Shown here one piece after another: positions 18,179 through 27,038 of a stretch of DNA of 64,000 bases. This DNA comes from Pseudomonas putida (GTDB lineage Bacteria; Pseudomonadota; Gammaproteobacteria; Pseudomonadales; Pseudomonadaceae). Position 1 is the first letter of the stretch, and each line of letters begins with the position of its first letter. The stretch lies in the NCBI RefSeq assembly GCF_009883635.2, contig NZ_CP026115.2, positions 186,001-250,000 of the forward strand. The letters run 5' to 3'. Below the pieces are notes generated by a model, which ran no database searches, was not told the origin of the DNA, and saw nothing but the letters and a program-made list of their open reading frames with translations. Made by a program: the position numbers and the translations under genes.

Positions 18179-19093
18179 ATGACCCCTGCAAGCCGCGTTT
18201 CCGACGACCACTTCCAGGCCTGGCTGAGCCAGGTCAATGAAGCCTGCGGCCATTTCAACGGCCGCAAGCTCGACCCCGGCTTCATCGGCCAGCTGGAAAA
18301 GTGCCAGGTCGGCCAGATCTCCATGAGTATCGTCGACATGACCCAGGTCAACCTGTTCCGTGGCCAGCGGGAAATCCGCGCGAGCAGTGCCGACCACTAC
18401 TACGCCGTGCTGCAGATGGCCGGCACTTCGCGCATCGAGCACCAGGACGCGTGCATCGAACTGCAGGCCGGCGACCTGACCCTGATCGATGCCAGCACCC
18501 CGCTGGACATGCACTTCCACCAGCGCTCGCGCCAGCTGTCGCTGATCCTGCCGCGCAGCCAGGTGCAGAGCGGCACCCGTGGCGTCGGCGTGGCCTGCGC
18601 CAGGCGTATCGAGGCCACCACGCCCCTGGCCAGCATCGCCCGGCTGATGATGCTCGAAGCCGGCCGCACCCAACACCTGGCCAACCACGAAAGCCAGGCA
18701 GTGCTCGATGCCCTGATCACCGTGTTGCGCCCCGCCATTGCCCAGGACGCCATCCCGGGCAGCCACGAGCGCATGTTCCGCAAGGCCATGGCACTGATCG
18801 ACCAGAACATCACCTGCGAAAGCCTCTGCCCCGAGTTCATCGCCCGCGAAGTGGGCATCTCGATGCGCAGCCTGTACCGCATCTTCGCCAAGCACGAGCT
18901 GGTCATCGCCCAGTACATCCGCAACCGCCGTCTGGACTTCTGCGCCGAAAGCCTGCGCAACCCGGCCATGGACCAGAAAGTCTCGTCGCTGGGCTATGCC
19001 TGGGGCTTTTCCGACTCGAGCTATTTCAGCACCGCGTTCAAGGGCCGCTTCGGCATGACCCCCGGCGAGTACCGCAAGCGCCACGCCAACTGA
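18179..19093 (+). CDS. AraC-family regulator, FeaR-like
   Basis: The 304-residue protein has an N-terminal AraC_binding_2-type cupin region (HYYAVLQMAGTSRIEHQ, LIDASTPLDMHFHQRSRQLSLILPR) and a C-terminal double helix-turn-helix (FIAREVGISMRSLYRIFAKH and SLGYAWGFSDSSYFSTAFKGRFGMTPGEYR). This architecture matches FeaR, activator of aromatic amine oxidation. ATG 18179 is favoured; the frame from 18113 adds residues unlike the family. It precedes a porin gene on the same strand and may control it. The effector is unknown. Confidence 0.85.
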   Translation: MTPASRVSDDHFQAWLSQVNEACGHFNGRKLDPGFIGQLEKCQVGQISMSIVDMTQVNLFRGQREIRASSADHYYAVLQMAGTSRIEHQDACIELQAGDLTLIDASTPLDMHFHQRSRQLSLILPRSQVQSGTRGVGVACARRIEATTPLASIARLMMLEAGRTQHLANHESQAVLDALITVLRPAIAQDAIPGSHERMFRKAMALIDQNITCESLCPEFIAREVGISMRSLYRIFAKHELVIAQYIRNRRLDFCAESLRNPAMDQKVSSLGYAWGFSDSSYFSTAFKGRFGMTPGEYRKRHAN

Positions 19094-19111
19094 CACGCTG
19101 AGCAAACCCAC

Positions 19112-19141
19112 GAAGGCCCCGCAACGGGGCCTTCGGCGTTT
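19112..19141 (+). terminator. rho-independent terminator after FeaR-like gene
   Basis: GAAGGCCCCG (19112-19121), loop CAA, CGGGGCCTTC (19125-19134) form a perfect 10-bp stem followed by GGCGTTTC. Confidence 0.75.
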
Positions 19142-19275
19142 CAGCCCGGCCATCAGCTTGGCACAGCGCCAAAGGCAACTGGCAGCCAGCACAAAAGCCG
19201 GCTCGCGGGCTTGCTGCATGATCCTTGGCATGTCTTCGGAACTTCTGCCAAACCCATAACAAAGGAAGCCAGACC

Positions 19276-20595
19276 ATGCACCACCGCCCTTTCCGCCTCA
19301 CCCTGGCCGCAGTCCTCGCCGGGGTCTCGCTGGAGGCATCGGCCCTGGAGCTCTACGGCGATGACGAGCGCCACCTCAATGCCAACGTGGAGGCCGTGTT
19401 CGGTGTGTTCCACAGTGAAGAAAGCTACGCCATAGCCCGCGACCAGCCCGGCTCCACTTCGTGGCGCGAGGGCTACATCAAGTACGGCCTGAGCGGCGAT
19501 CAGCGCCTGGGTGGCAGCGGCTCGCTGTACGGCGCCTTCGCCCTGCTCAGCTCCGGCACCTGGGGCGATGGCGACGCCGCCGGCTTCAGTGACGGCAGCG
19601 AACGCACCACCAAGATCGAGGATGCCTACCTGGGCTGGAAGTCCGGCAACCTGGTGCCGGCGCTGGGCGAGGACGGCATCGACCTGTCGTTCGGCAAGCA
19701 GATGGTCGCGGTCGGTGACGGTTTCCTGATCCAGGGCGACTCGCTCAACGTGGGCCACGGCCTGGCCGATGGCCAGTTCAACCGCGGCGGCGCCTACTAC
19801 CTGGCGGCGCGCAAGAGCTTCGACAAGACCGCCGTGCTGCGCCTGGGCGGCAAGCAGGGCTGGCGCAGCGACCTGATGTGGCTGCAGTCGGACAACCGCG
19901 CCCAGGCCAAGACCGAAATGCACGTTGCCACCCTGGAGCACGTAGCCGATGCCGGCACGGTCGGCCTGACCTACATCGACACCACCCACGTCGACGAGGA
20001 ATACGCCTCGCCCCAGCAACTGGAACGCGACGGCATGAAGACCTACAGCCTGCGCGGCCAGGGCAATGCCGGGGTGGAGAACCTGTTCCTGTCCGGCGAG
20101 TACGCCAAGCAGGACAAACCGCACACCGCCACCGAGGATGCCTGGTACCTGGAAGCCGGCTGGACCTTCGCCGACGTGGCGTGGCAACCGAACATCAGCT
20201 ACCGCTACAGCCGCTTCTCCGAAGGCTATGACACCTTGTTCTACGGGCTGGGCCGCGGCCTGGGCACCTGGTTCCAGGGTGAAGTGGCCGGCAACTATGC
20301 CGGGCCGTTCAACAGCAATGCGCGCATTCAGAAAGTGGGGCTGACGGTGAGCCCGACCCCGTCGCTCAACATCGGGGTGCTGGGGTTCAAGTTCGACACC
20401 ATCGACCGCAGCCTGGGCAATGCTGACGGGCATGAAGTGGATGTGTATGCGGAATGGACGATCAATGAGCATCTGATGATCGTGCCGCTGGTGGGCCTGT
20501 ACCAACCGGATCGCAGTGCCGAGCAAGGCGGGACGCAGCTGGGCAATGACAACCGCAACCTGTATAGCCAGGTGGTGTTCGTCAGTACTTTCTGA
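19276..20595 (+). CDS. outer-membrane channel (AlgE-like/alginate export-domain beta-barrel)
   Basis: The 439-residue protein has a signal peptide (MHHRPFRLTLAAVLAGVSLEASA, cleavage about residue 23) and an alternating beta-strand pattern ending in an aromatic residue (VVFVSTF), as in outer-membrane barrels. Segments such as IEDAYLGWKSG and LSFGKQMVAVGDGFLI are typical of alginate-export-domain porins used for uptake of small organic compounds in Pseudomonas. ATG 19276 follows AAAGGAAG. It probably serves a catabolic pathway nearby, perhaps the FeaR-like regulon or the iac genes. The substrate is unknown. Confidence 0.75.
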   Translation: MHHRPFRLTLAAVLAGVSLEASALELYGDDERHLNANVEAVFGVFHSEESYAIARDQPGSTSWREGYIKYGLSGDQRLGGSGSLYGAFALLSSGTWGDGDAAGFSDGSERTTKIEDAYLGWKSGNLVPALGEDGIDLSFGKQMVAVGDGFLIQGDSLNVGHGLADGQFNRGGAYYLAARKSFDKTAVLRLGGKQGWRSDLMWLQSDNRAQAKTEMHVATLEHVADAGTVGLTYIDTTHVDEEYASPQQLERDGMKTYSLRGQGNAGVENLFLSGEYAKQDKPHTATEDAWYLEAGWTFADVAWQPNISYRYSRFSEGYDTLFYGLGRGLGTWFQGEVAGNYAGPFNSNARIQKVGLTVSPTPSLNIGVLGFKFDTIDRSLGNADGHEVDVYAEWTINEHLMIVPLVGLYQPDRSAEQGGTQLGNDNRNLYSQVVFVSTF

Positions 20596-20603
20596 AGGAA
20601 AGC

Positions 20604-20650
20604 CGGGGCTGCTTTGCAGCCCATCGCCGGCAAGCGGCCCCAGTGGCAAG
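20604..20650. repeat. REP-like palindrome between porin and iacI
   Basis: GGGGCTGCTTTGCAGCCC is followed by ATCGCCGGCAAG, the same core as at 22.95 and 30.1 kb. It separates the convergent porin and iacI genes and may also act as a bidirectional terminator. Confidence 0.6.
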
Positions 20651-20652
20651 GA

Positions 20653-21165
20653 TTACCGCTCAGGCACCGGCAACGGCGCCTCACTGTTCCAGGCCGTCAC
20701 CGGCCGGCTGAACAGGTTCTCGGTCTGGAAATGCGCCATCCGCCACTGCCCTTCTTCCTGCGTAAAGCGCACCGTCAGGCGCGCCGCATTCAAGTGCGAG
20801 GCACCATCGGCAAAGGTGCTGGTCTGCAGCATTACCCATCGCCCCAGCCCCTGCCCGCCCTCCACCTCGATGACCTCGCTGGTCAGGAAGTGCACGTTCA
20901 AGGCGAAGTGCGCCGGCGTCTTCATGTAGGTGGCGAACATAGCCCGGATCGCCTCACGCCCCCGATAGCCGCCAAAGCTCGCGGCATACTTGGCGCCCTT
21001 GCCTTCCCACAGGGCCTCGCGGGTGAACAGCTCGGCCAGCTCGTCCAGCGGGGTGCTGGCGTCGAGCTGGTCGCACAGTTCCATGTAGCGGTTGATGCAC
21101 ACGCGAATGGCCTGCTGGTCTTCGAAGCGTTGCAGGCGGGCCTGCAGTTCATGGATATCGGTCAT
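20653..21165 (-). CDS. iacI: IacI, SnoaL/NTF2-like protein of IAA catabolism
   Basis: The 170-residue protein has an NTF2/SnoaL_4 fold (QQAIRVCINRYMELCDQLD, LFTREALWEGKG, GREAIRAMFATY, HFALNVHFLTSE). It follows the amidase gene immediately, as iacI follows iacH in the indole-3-acetate cluster of P. putida 1290. It is fold-related to dioxygenase beta subunits but lacks an adjacent alpha partner. The ATG at 21165 has GAGG upstream; in-frame GTGs at 21168 and 21171 are alternatives. The precise reaction of IacI is not settled to my knowledge. Confidence 0.8.
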   Translation of the reverse strand: MTDIHELQARLQRFEDQQAIRVCINRYMELCDQLDASTPLDELAELFTREALWEGKGAKYAASFGGYRGREAIRAMFATYMKTPAHFALNVHFLTSEVIEVEGGQGLGRWVMLQTSTFADGASHLNAARLTVRFTQEEGQWRMAHFQTENLFSRPVTAWNSEAPLPVPER

Positions 21166-21172
21166 CACCACC

Positions 21173-22282
21173 TCAGTACAGGTTCAGCAGCAAGCGCTCG
21201 GCCACCGCCAGCAGCTTCTCGTCGGCGCCCTTGGCCGCCACCAGTTGCAGGCCGACCGGCAGGCCGGCTTCGCTGCCCAGCGGAATGCTCAGGGCCGGGT
21301 GCCCGGACAGGTTGAATGGCCGCACCAGCGAGGTCATGCCCAGCACCGCGCGGGTGTCGGCGGCGTCTTCCAGACGCAGCGGGAAGTCGGGCATGGTCGG
21401 CAGCGCCAGCACATCGTAGCTGGCCAGGGCCTGGTCGACTTCGGCGGTGAAGCGCCGACGCACTTCTTCGGCTTCGGCCAGCGCGGTGTCGCTGGTCTGC
21501 CCCGCCGCTGCCAGGCGCCCGGCGATATCGGCACCGACCTTGCCGGTTTCCAGCAGGTGGCCGCAGCCGGCGAAGGTTTCGCGGTTGATCACCACCATGC
21601 CGGCCTCGTAGGCCGCGCCGAAATGCTTGAGCTCGACATTGCCCAGCGCCAGGCCACTGGCCGTCAGGGCGCCCTGCACCACCTTGTGGATCGCCGCCTC
21701 GGCGGTGACCCGCAGCACGCCGATACGGGCCCTGGCCGGGACCTGCGCCGGGGTGAAGGTCGGGTCGATCATGGTCATCGCCCGCACCAGCATTGGCAGG
21801 CTCGCGGCAAACGGGCCGACGCAGTCGAGGCTGGTGTGTGCCGGCATCACGCCTTTGCGGCTGACCCGGCCAAAGGTCGGCTTGAGGCCGAACACGCCGC
21901 AGCAGCAGGCCGGTACACGCACCGAGCCACCGGTGTCGGTGCCCAGACTGAAGTCGGCCAGGCCCGCAGCCACCGCTGCCGCCGAACCGCTGGACGAGCC
22001 ACCCGGAATGCGCCCGGGGAAGCGTGGGTTGGCCGCCGTGCCGGTGTAGTGGTTGATGCCGGTGGTGCCGAACGCCAGTTCATGCAGGCTGACCTTGCCG
22101 GTCAACCGCGCACCGTTGGCCAGCAGCTGGCTGACCACCTCGGCATGCCGTTCGGCCAGCGGGGCGTGCTCCAGCGCTTGGCTGCTGGCGCGGGTCGCGG
22201 TACCGGCGACGTCGATGGTGTCCTTGACCACGACCCGGGGGCCGCTGCCGCCCAGGTCAAGGGTTTCTACTATGATTGTCAT
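21173..22282 (-). CDS. iacH: IacH, amidase-signature enzyme of IAA catabolism
   Basis: The 369-residue amidase carries the catalytic triad region: lysine in VVVKDTIDVAGT (about 18-29) and the serine-rich signature IPGGSSSGSAAAVAAGL (about 91-107), with GTDTGGSVRVPA after it. It is short for the family (usual 450 or more) but complete. It is divergent from the MarR gene iacR, and a strong palindrome lies in its promoter. In the iac pathway it is thought to act on a ring-opened or amide intermediate; that step is inference. Confidence 0.85.
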   Translation of the reverse strand: MTIIVETLDLGGSGPRVVVKDTIDVAGTATRASSQALEHAPLAERHAEVVSQLLANGARLTGKVSLHELAFGTTGINHYTGTAANPRFPGRIPGGSSSGSAAAVAAGLADFSLGTDTGGSVRVPACCCGVFGLKPTFGRVSRKGVMPAHTSLDCVGPFAASLPMLVRAMTMIDPTFTPAQVPARARIGVLRVTAEAAIHKVVQGALTASGLALGNVELKHFGAAYEAGMVVINRETFAGCGHLLETGKVGADIAGRLAAAGQTSDTALAEAEEVRRRFTAEVDQALASYDVLALPTMPDFPLRLEDAADTRAVLGMTSLVRPFNLSGHPALSIPLGSEAGLPVGLQLVAAKGADEKLLAVAERLLLNLY

Positions 22283-22343
22283 TTTCGTGGAGCCCTTTCA
22301 AGAATGGATGCCGGACTGTGGCCCAGCCAGGAACATGCGTGCC

Positions 22344-22379
22344 AATTACTGGAAATGTCAACTGAACATTCCCGTAATT
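22344..22379. promoter_or_regulatory. candidate IacR operator at the iacH/iacR divergent promoter
   Basis: This is a 36-bp near-palindrome of the form ATTAC-N2-GAA-N3-TCAACTGA-N3-TTC-N2-GTAAT, with outer arms AATTAC (22344-22349) and GTAATT (22374-22379). Read toward iacH it contains TTGACA, a consensus -35 box. The same core occurs in front of iacA at 28753. MarR regulators bind such palindromes and block RNA polymerase. Assignment to IacR is inferred from the two shared positions. Confidence 0.65.
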
Positions 22380-22455
22380 CCTGGCACAGTTGCGGTGGTC
22401 AAATGCGCGGAAAGGTCTATGATGTCGCGACTATTTCCGCACAAGTAGTGAATCG

Positions 22456-22935
22456 ATGAGCACTTCGAAAAACAAAGGCCACAGCCATCACGACCCGGCC
22501 AGCGATGAATTTCGCAAGGAAGATTTCCCCTTCTACTGGCTGGCCCGTGTGCACGGCCGCTATACCCAGAACATGGAACGTCTGCTGAAGAAGGTCGACC
22601 TCGACGTGCCGCGCTGGCGCGTGCTGTGGATCCTCAACGAGAACGGTGAATCGAGCATTTCCGAGATCTCCACCCACGCCATCGCCAAGCTGTCGACCAT
22701 CACCAAGATCGTCTACCGCATGAAGGAAGATGGCCTGGTCGACACCGCGCCCAGCCCTGAAGACGGGCGCGTGACCCAGGTGCGCATCACCGAAGTCGGC
22801 CTGCAGAACATCGAACGCATGCAGGACGTGACTCGCGAACTGTTCCAGCGCAGCTTCAAGGGGCTGACCGAGGCGCAGGTGCAGCGGTTGAACAAGATGC
22901 TGGAAGTGGTGTTCCACAATCTTGAGACCTTGTAG
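22456..22935 (+). CDS. iacR: IacR, MarR-family repressor of iac genes
   Basis: The 159-residue protein is a winged-helix MarR regulator: FPFYWLARVHGRYTQNMERLL (dimer helix), VPRWRVLWILNENGESSISEISTHAIAKLSTITKIVYRMKEDGLV (HTH), SPEDGRVTQVRITEVG (wing). In P. putida 1290 IacR is the repressor that responds to IAA. Its position, divergent from iacHI and convergent with iacG, equals the known cluster. A His-rich N-terminus (SHH) is minor. IAA binding is established for the family member, not shown here. Confidence 0.88.
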   Translation: MSTSKNKGHSHHDPASDEFRKEDFPFYWLARVHGRYTQNMERLLKKVDLDVPRWRVLWILNENGESSISEISTHAIAKLSTITKIVYRMKEDGLVDTAPSPEDGRVTQVRITEVGLQNIERMQDVTRELFQRSFKGLTEAQVQRLNKMLEVVFHNLETL

Positions 22936-22946
22936 CACCTCGAGAT

Positions 22947-22997
22947 AGCCGGGGCCGCTTTGCGGCCCTATCGCGACGCAAGGCCGCTCCCACAACG
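22947..22997. repeat. REP-like palindrome / bidirectional terminator
   Basis: GGGCCGC (22952-22958), TTT, GCGGCCC (22962-22968) then ATCGCGACGCAAGGCCGCTCCCACA. It lies between the convergent iacR and iacG genes, so it may end both transcripts. Confidence 0.6.
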
Positions 22998-23004
22998 ACC
23001 GCGT

Positions 23005-23502
23005 TCAGCAAGCCTTTGAAGACTCGCAGACCCGGTGATAGGCCCGGTTGAAATACACCAGCCCGTCATCGGCGCCGCCGTGGCGGATGTCCTGGATTTC
23101 GCAGTAGAAGATGCTGTGCGAACCCACCTCATGCACCTGGGCAATCCGGCAGTCGAAGTTCACCAGGGCTTCCTGCATCACCGGTGCGCCACTCTCCAGC
23201 ACTGTCCAGTCAGTAACGGCAAAACGCTCGTCCATGTTCAGGTTGCGGTTGGCAAACGCCCCCGACAGTTCCTGATGAGTACCTGCCAGCACGTTCACGC
23301 ACAGCGCACCATTGGCCTTGAACTGCTCGTTGGAATACGAGGAGCGGTTCATGCACACCAGCAAGGTGGGCGGTGAGTCGGTCACGCTGCACACTGCCGA
23401 GGCGGTGAAGCCGAAGCGGCCGGCGGGGCCATCGGTGGTGATGACCGATACGGCGCCACCGAGCAGCGCCATTGCGTTGCGAAATTGCGATACGTCTACC
23501 AT
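23005..23502 (-). CDS. iacG: IacG, flavin reductase partner of IacA
   Basis: The 165-residue protein belongs to the HpaC/flavin-reductase family: FRNAMALLGGAVSVITTDG, GRFGFTASAVCSVTDSPPTLLVCMNRSSYSN (flavin-binding loop) and YFNRAYHRV at the end. It would supply reduced flavin to the flavin-dependent monooxygenase IacA. ATG 23502 has GAGGAG at 7-bp spacing; ATG 23508 is too close to it. It is the last gene of iacABCDEFG, starting 11 bp after the iacF stop. Confidence 0.87.
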   Translation of the reverse strand: MVDVSQFRNAMALLGGAVSVITTDGPAGRFGFTASAVCSVTDSPPTLLVCMNRSSYSNEQFKANGALCVNVLAGTHQELSGAFANRNLNMDERFAVTDWTVLESGAPVMQEALVNFDCRIAQVHEVGSHSIFYCEIQDIRHGGADDGLVYFNRAYHRVCESSKAC

Positions 23503-23513
23503 GGTCATGCTCC

Positions 23514-24473
23514 TCAGATATCCAGCACCAGCTTGTTCGACTTGGCCCGCGAGCAGCACACCAGGATCTGGTCGTTCGCGGCCTTTTCTTCATCGGTCAG
23601 ATAAACATCGCGGTGGTCCGGCTCGCCTTCGAGCACTTCGCACATGCAAGTGCCACATACGCCCTGCTCGCACGAGATGTCGATCTTGATCCCCACCTGC
23701 GCCAGGGCGTCGAGAATGCTCTGGCCCTCGGCGACCTGCACGGTCTTGTTGCTGCGTGCGGCGACCACTTCGAAGCTGGCGCCGCTGGCGTCGACCTCGA
23801 CCTGGAAATACTCCTTGTGAATGTGCTCTTCGCTGTAGCCTTGCTGGCGCGCGCCGGCGATCACCCAGTCCATGAAGCCAGACGGGCCGCAGGTGTACAT
23901 GTGGGTGCCGGGCGTGCCGCTGCCGAGCACATCCGCCAGGTTCAGGCGCTGGGCCGCATCCTCGTCGTCGAAGTGGGTGAACACCCGGGCGGCGAACGGT
24001 GCGCTGGCGAGGGCATCGAGAAAGGCGCTGCGGCTGCGCGAGCGCCCGCAGTAATGCAGTTCGAACTCGGCGCCCTGCTGATGCAGCGCATGGGCCATGG
24101 CGATCATCGGCGTGATGCCGATGCCGCCACCCAGCAGGATCGAGCGACGGGCGTCGGCTGCCAGCGGGAACAGGTTGCGCGGAGTGCTGATCTGCACCTC
24201 CTGCCCTTCCAGCAGGGTGTCGTGCACGCTCACCGAGCCACCGCGGGAGGCCGGGTCTTTCAATACGCCCAGGCGATACAGCGAGGCATCGGCCGGGTCG
24301 CTGCACAGCGAATACTGGCGCACCAGGCCCGGGGCGACGTGGATGTCCACATGCGCGCCCGCCTCGAAGGCCGGCAGCGCCGCGCCATCGGCCCGGCCCA
24401 GGTCGAGCACGACCACGTCGGCCCCTTGGATCTCGCGCTTGCGCACGACTACGTTCAACAGTTGTTCATTCAT
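23514..24473 (-). CDS. iacF: IacF, 2Fe-2S flavoprotein reductase (phthalate dioxygenase reductase type)
   Basis: The 319-residue protein has an FNR-type flavin/NAD domain (RQYSLCSDP for flavin; ILLGGGIGITPMIAM and YTCGPSGFMDWV for NAD) and a C-terminal plant-type ferredoxin with CEQGVCGTCMCEV (C-x4-C-x2-C) and a distal cysteine (ILVCCSRA). Layout equals VanB and phthalate dioxygenase reductase. It should pass electrons from NADH to the Rieske oxygenase IacCD (and possibly to the second IacCD copy). It lies in the iac operon between iacE and iacG. Confidence 0.9.
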   Translation of the reverse strand: MNEQLLNVVVRKREIQGADVVVLDLGRADGAALPAFEAGAHVDIHVAPGLVRQYSLCSDPADASLYRLGVLKDPASRGGSVSVHDTLLEGQEVQISTPRNLFPLAADARRSILLGGGIGITPMIAMAHALHQQGAEFELHYCGRSRSRSAFLDALASAPFAARVFTHFDDEDAAQRLNLADVLGSGTPGTHMYTCGPSGFMDWVIAGARQQGYSEEHIHKEYFQVEVDASGASFEVVAARSNKTVQVAEGQSILDALAQVGIKIDISCEQGVCGTCMCEVLEGEPDHRDVYLTDEEKAANDQILVCCSRAKSNKLVLDI

Positions 24474-24521
24474 GGCCGGTATCCCGCCTAACAGAGGGGC
24501 GCGTGGGCGCCCCGGAAAATA

Positions 24522-25253
24522 TCAACGCATGAACAGGCCGCCGTTCACGTCCCAGGTCGCCCCGGTGGTGAAGTAGGCCTCGGGCCGCGCCAGTTGCACG
24601 ATCAGGTCGCCCAGAAAATCCGCATCGCCCAGGCGCTGCACCGGGATGTTCGCCAGCAGGCCCTGCATGCGCTCGGCCGGCACTGCGGCGTGTACCGCAG
24701 GCGAGTCGATCGGGCCAGGGGCGATGGCATTGACGGTGACGCCACGGGCCGCGAATTCCTTGGCGAAGATCTTGGTCAGGGTGACGATCGCACCCTTGCT
24801 CGCCGCGTAGTGCGCGCCGGTGGCGGTGCCGCCGTTCTGCCCGGCCAGCGAGGCCATGTTGATGATCCGCCCGTAGCCGGCTTCGGCCAGGTGCGCGCCA
24901 AGCACCTGGCAGCCGAGAAACACGCTGCGCAGGTTGAGGCCAACCACGGCGTCGAACTCTTCGGGGCTGATCTGCATCAGCGGTGTGGTCTTGGTCACGG
25001 CGGCATTGTTGACTACCACGTGCAGGGCGCCGAAATGCTCCAGCACCTGGGCCAACGCCTGTTCGAAGTCGGCCTTGCTGCCGACGTCGAGCTTGACTGC
25101 CAGGGTGCGGCCACCCAGCTGCTTGGCGGTGGCCTGGGCCAGCGCCAGGTCACGGTCCGAGACCACCACGTCGAAGCCTGCGGCGAGCAGCCGGGCACAG
25201 AAGCGCTGGCCGAGTCCCTGGCCGGCACCGGTTACCAATGCGACTTGGTTCAT
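24522..25253 (-). CDS. iacE: IacE, short-chain dehydrogenase/reductase
   Basis: This 243-residue classical SDR has the cofactor motif TGAGQGLG (residues 8-15), NNAAVT (about 85), a catalytic serine in NMASLAGQNGG, and YAASK (Y-x-x-x-K) before TLTKIFAKEFAARGVTVNAIAPGPIDSPA. In the iac pathway IacE acts just after IacA in forming dioxindole-3-acetate. ATG 25253 starts at the family position; the upstream frame to 25301 overlaps iacD. The gap from iacD is about 10 bp. Confidence 0.88.
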   Translation of the reverse strand: MNQVALVTGAGQGLGQRFCARLLAAGFDVVVSDRDLALAQATAKQLGGRTLAVKLDVGSKADFEQALAQVLEHFGALHVVVNNAAVTKTTPLMQISPEEFDAVVGLNLRSVFLGCQVLGAHLAEAGYGRIINMASLAGQNGGTATGAHYAASKGAIVTLTKIFAKEFAARGVTVNAIAPGPIDSPAVHAAVPAERMQGLLANIPVQRLGDADFLGDLIVQLARPEAYFTTGATWDVNGGLFMR

Positions 25254-25263
25254 GGCATGCACC

Positions 25264-25743
25264 TCAGAGGATGTAGCCGATGCCGGCGAGGGCATCGTCA
25301 CTGTTGATCAGGCTGATCACCTTGCGGTGGATCTTGAAGCCGCCTTCGGCGCGGACCAGGGTGTAGGTCAGGTCGGCGCTGTAGTGCTTGAGGCTTTCCT
25401 TGCGGAACTCACGGATATTCTGCGCGGCGCGCACGGTGACGTTGACGCCGTCATCGTCGAGCACGCGGATCCGCGAAATGGTGCGCACGGTGCGCGGCTG
25501 CGGGCTGGTGGAAATCGACTCGCCACCGATCAGCCGCTGCACGCGCAGGCCACGCATGTGGTGGTCGTCGTAGGCGTAGTTGAGGGTGTTCTCGTAGTCG
25601 GTTTCTTTCGGGTTGATCGGGATGATGTAGGTCCCTTTCTCGGCCCACAGGCTCAGCCAGGTGTCGTATTCACCGTGGTCGAGCATGTCGCCTTCCTGCC
25701 AGATGAAAGCAGTGACTTCGTTGAGCAGATTCAGGTTCATCAT
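25264..25743 (-). CDS. iacD: IacD (copy 1), dioxygenase beta subunit
   Basis: The 159-residue NTF2-fold small subunit of an aromatic-ring-hydroxylating dioxygenase contains FIWQEGDMLDHGEYDTWLSLWAEKG and HHMRGLRVQRLIGGES, with a basic C-terminal strand. ATGATG overlaps the iacC stop, so alpha and beta are translationally coupled. The protein differs from the second copy at 31563 in four residues (L/M, A/T, I/F, D/G). In the DNA, differences cluster in a patch near 25445-25495. It pairs with IacC in an oxygenase leading to catechol. Confidence 0.9.
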   Translation of the reverse strand: MMNLNLLNEVTAFIWQEGDMLDHGEYDTWLSLWAEKGTYIIPINPKETDYENTLNYAYDDHHMRGLRVQRLIGGESISTSPQPRTVRTISRIRVLDDDGVNVTVRAAQNIREFRKESLKHYSADLTYTLVRAEGGFKIHRKVISLINSDDALAGIGYIL

Positions 25744-27023
25744 TGGGCCTCCACCGCCATCATCTTCTTCCACTGCTGGTAGGCCGCACGCATGCCGGTT
25801 TCGGCGCTGACATCGGAGATCAAACCATCGGCGCTAGGCTTCTCGCCCGGCAGGCCGCGGTTGAGCATGATCCACAGGTTCTCGCCGGCATTGGCGCCTT
25901 TCTGCACGCGCTCCCAGGCCTCGGAATCGTCCGGGGTACCGAAGCCCATCGGGCCCTGGAAGTGTTCGTGCAGGCGCAGGCGGTAGCGGTTGGCTGCCGC
26001 CGGGCCGCCGTCCATGGTGATCACCGAGTGGTGGATTTCCGTTTCGGTGACCGAGATCGGCTGCAGCACGCGGAAGAACGCCATCGAGCAGGCGACGTTG
26101 GGGAACAGGTTGAGGTTGAAGCCGGAACCGCCGACAGCGCGGACAATGCGGCGGACCTGCTGCTCCTCGATGCCCTCGTCACGCAGTTCGGCCGCCAACG
26201 ACTCGAAGCGCTCGGGGATCGGCTTGTCCAGGTCAGCCTCGAGATCCACCAGCTCGGGGATCATCACCATCACGCTGTGGCCATTGCCCAGGTCTTCGAC
26301 ATAACCGGGGCCTTTGACGAAATCGAACAGCTCCAGGGTCTGCTCATCGACCGACGACAGGAAGCTCTTGTGCACCAGCGGGAAGTGGTAAGCATCGGTG
26401 GTGTTTTCCAGCTGGATCTTCCAGTTGCCGGGGAAGCGGAAACGGTGCTCGCCCGGGACCTTGATGCCATAGCCGGCGCCCTGTTTCATGAACAGGTCCA
26501 TCCACTTCTTCGCCGCACCGAGGAAGTCTTCCAGCGGCTCGATGTCGTCCTTGAAGGTGGCGAACACCATGCCGGCGTAGCTTTCGGTGCGCAGGCTGAC
26601 CAGCGGCAGTTCGGCCTTGTCGATGCAGTCACCGTAGCTTTCCGGGTGCGGGATGCCGCGCAGCGAACCATCGAGGGCGTAGCCCCAGCCGTGGTACGGG
26701 CAGACGAAGCTGTTGGTCTTGCCCTTCTTGTGCTCGCACACCGTGGCGCCACGGTGGCGGCAGCGGTTGAGCAGCACGTTGATGCCTTTCTTGCGGTCAC
26801 GCACCACGATCACCGGCTGCTTGCCGACGTAGGTGGTCTTGTAGCTGCCGGCCTCCGGGACTTCGCTTTCGTGGGCGACCCAGATCCAGGTGCTGTGGAA
26901 GATCTTTTCCAGCTCGGCGTCGAACAGCGCCGGGTCGGTGTACAGGGAGGTGTGGACGCGGTCGGGCTGCACCAGCTCGGCCGGGTCGACCGTCAGGTTG
27001 ACGGCAGGAATCAGGTTGGTCAC
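25740..27023 (-). CDS. iacC: IacC (copy 1), Rieske ring-hydroxylating dioxygenase alpha subunit
   Basis: The 427-residue alpha subunit has Rieske cluster ligands C88-R-H90 and C108-P-Y-H111, and a mononuclear iron site in D210-A-Y-H213 and H218. It starts at GTG 27023. It differs from the second copy at 30283 in only four residues (T2S, A/E and I/V near 402-407, and V/A near the end). With IacD it forms the oxygenase; IacF is the likely reductase. In the iac pathway it acts in the late steps that lead to catechol. Confidence 0.92.
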   Translation of the reverse strand: MTNLIPAVNLTVDPAELVQPDRVHTSLYTDPALFDAELEKIFHSTWIWVAHESEVPEAGSYKTTYVGKQPVIVVRDRKKGINVLLNRCRHRGATVCEHKKGKTNSFVCPYHGWGYALDGSLRGIPHPESYGDCIDKAELPLVSLRTESYAGMVFATFKDDIEPLEDFLGAAKKWMDLFMKQGAGYGIKVPGEHRFRFPGNWKIQLENTTDAYHFPLVHKSFLSSVDEQTLELFDFVKGPGYVEDLGNGHSVMVMIPELVDLEADLDKPIPERFESLAAELRDEGIEEQQVRRIVRAVGGSGFNLNLFPNVACSMAFFRVLQPISVTETEIHHSVITMDGGPAAANRYRLRLHEHFQGPMGFGTPDDSEAWERVQKGANAGENLWIMLNRGLPGEKPSADGLISDVSAETGMRAAYQQWKKMMAVEAQ

Positions 27024-27038
27024 GGCATAGTCCTCGAA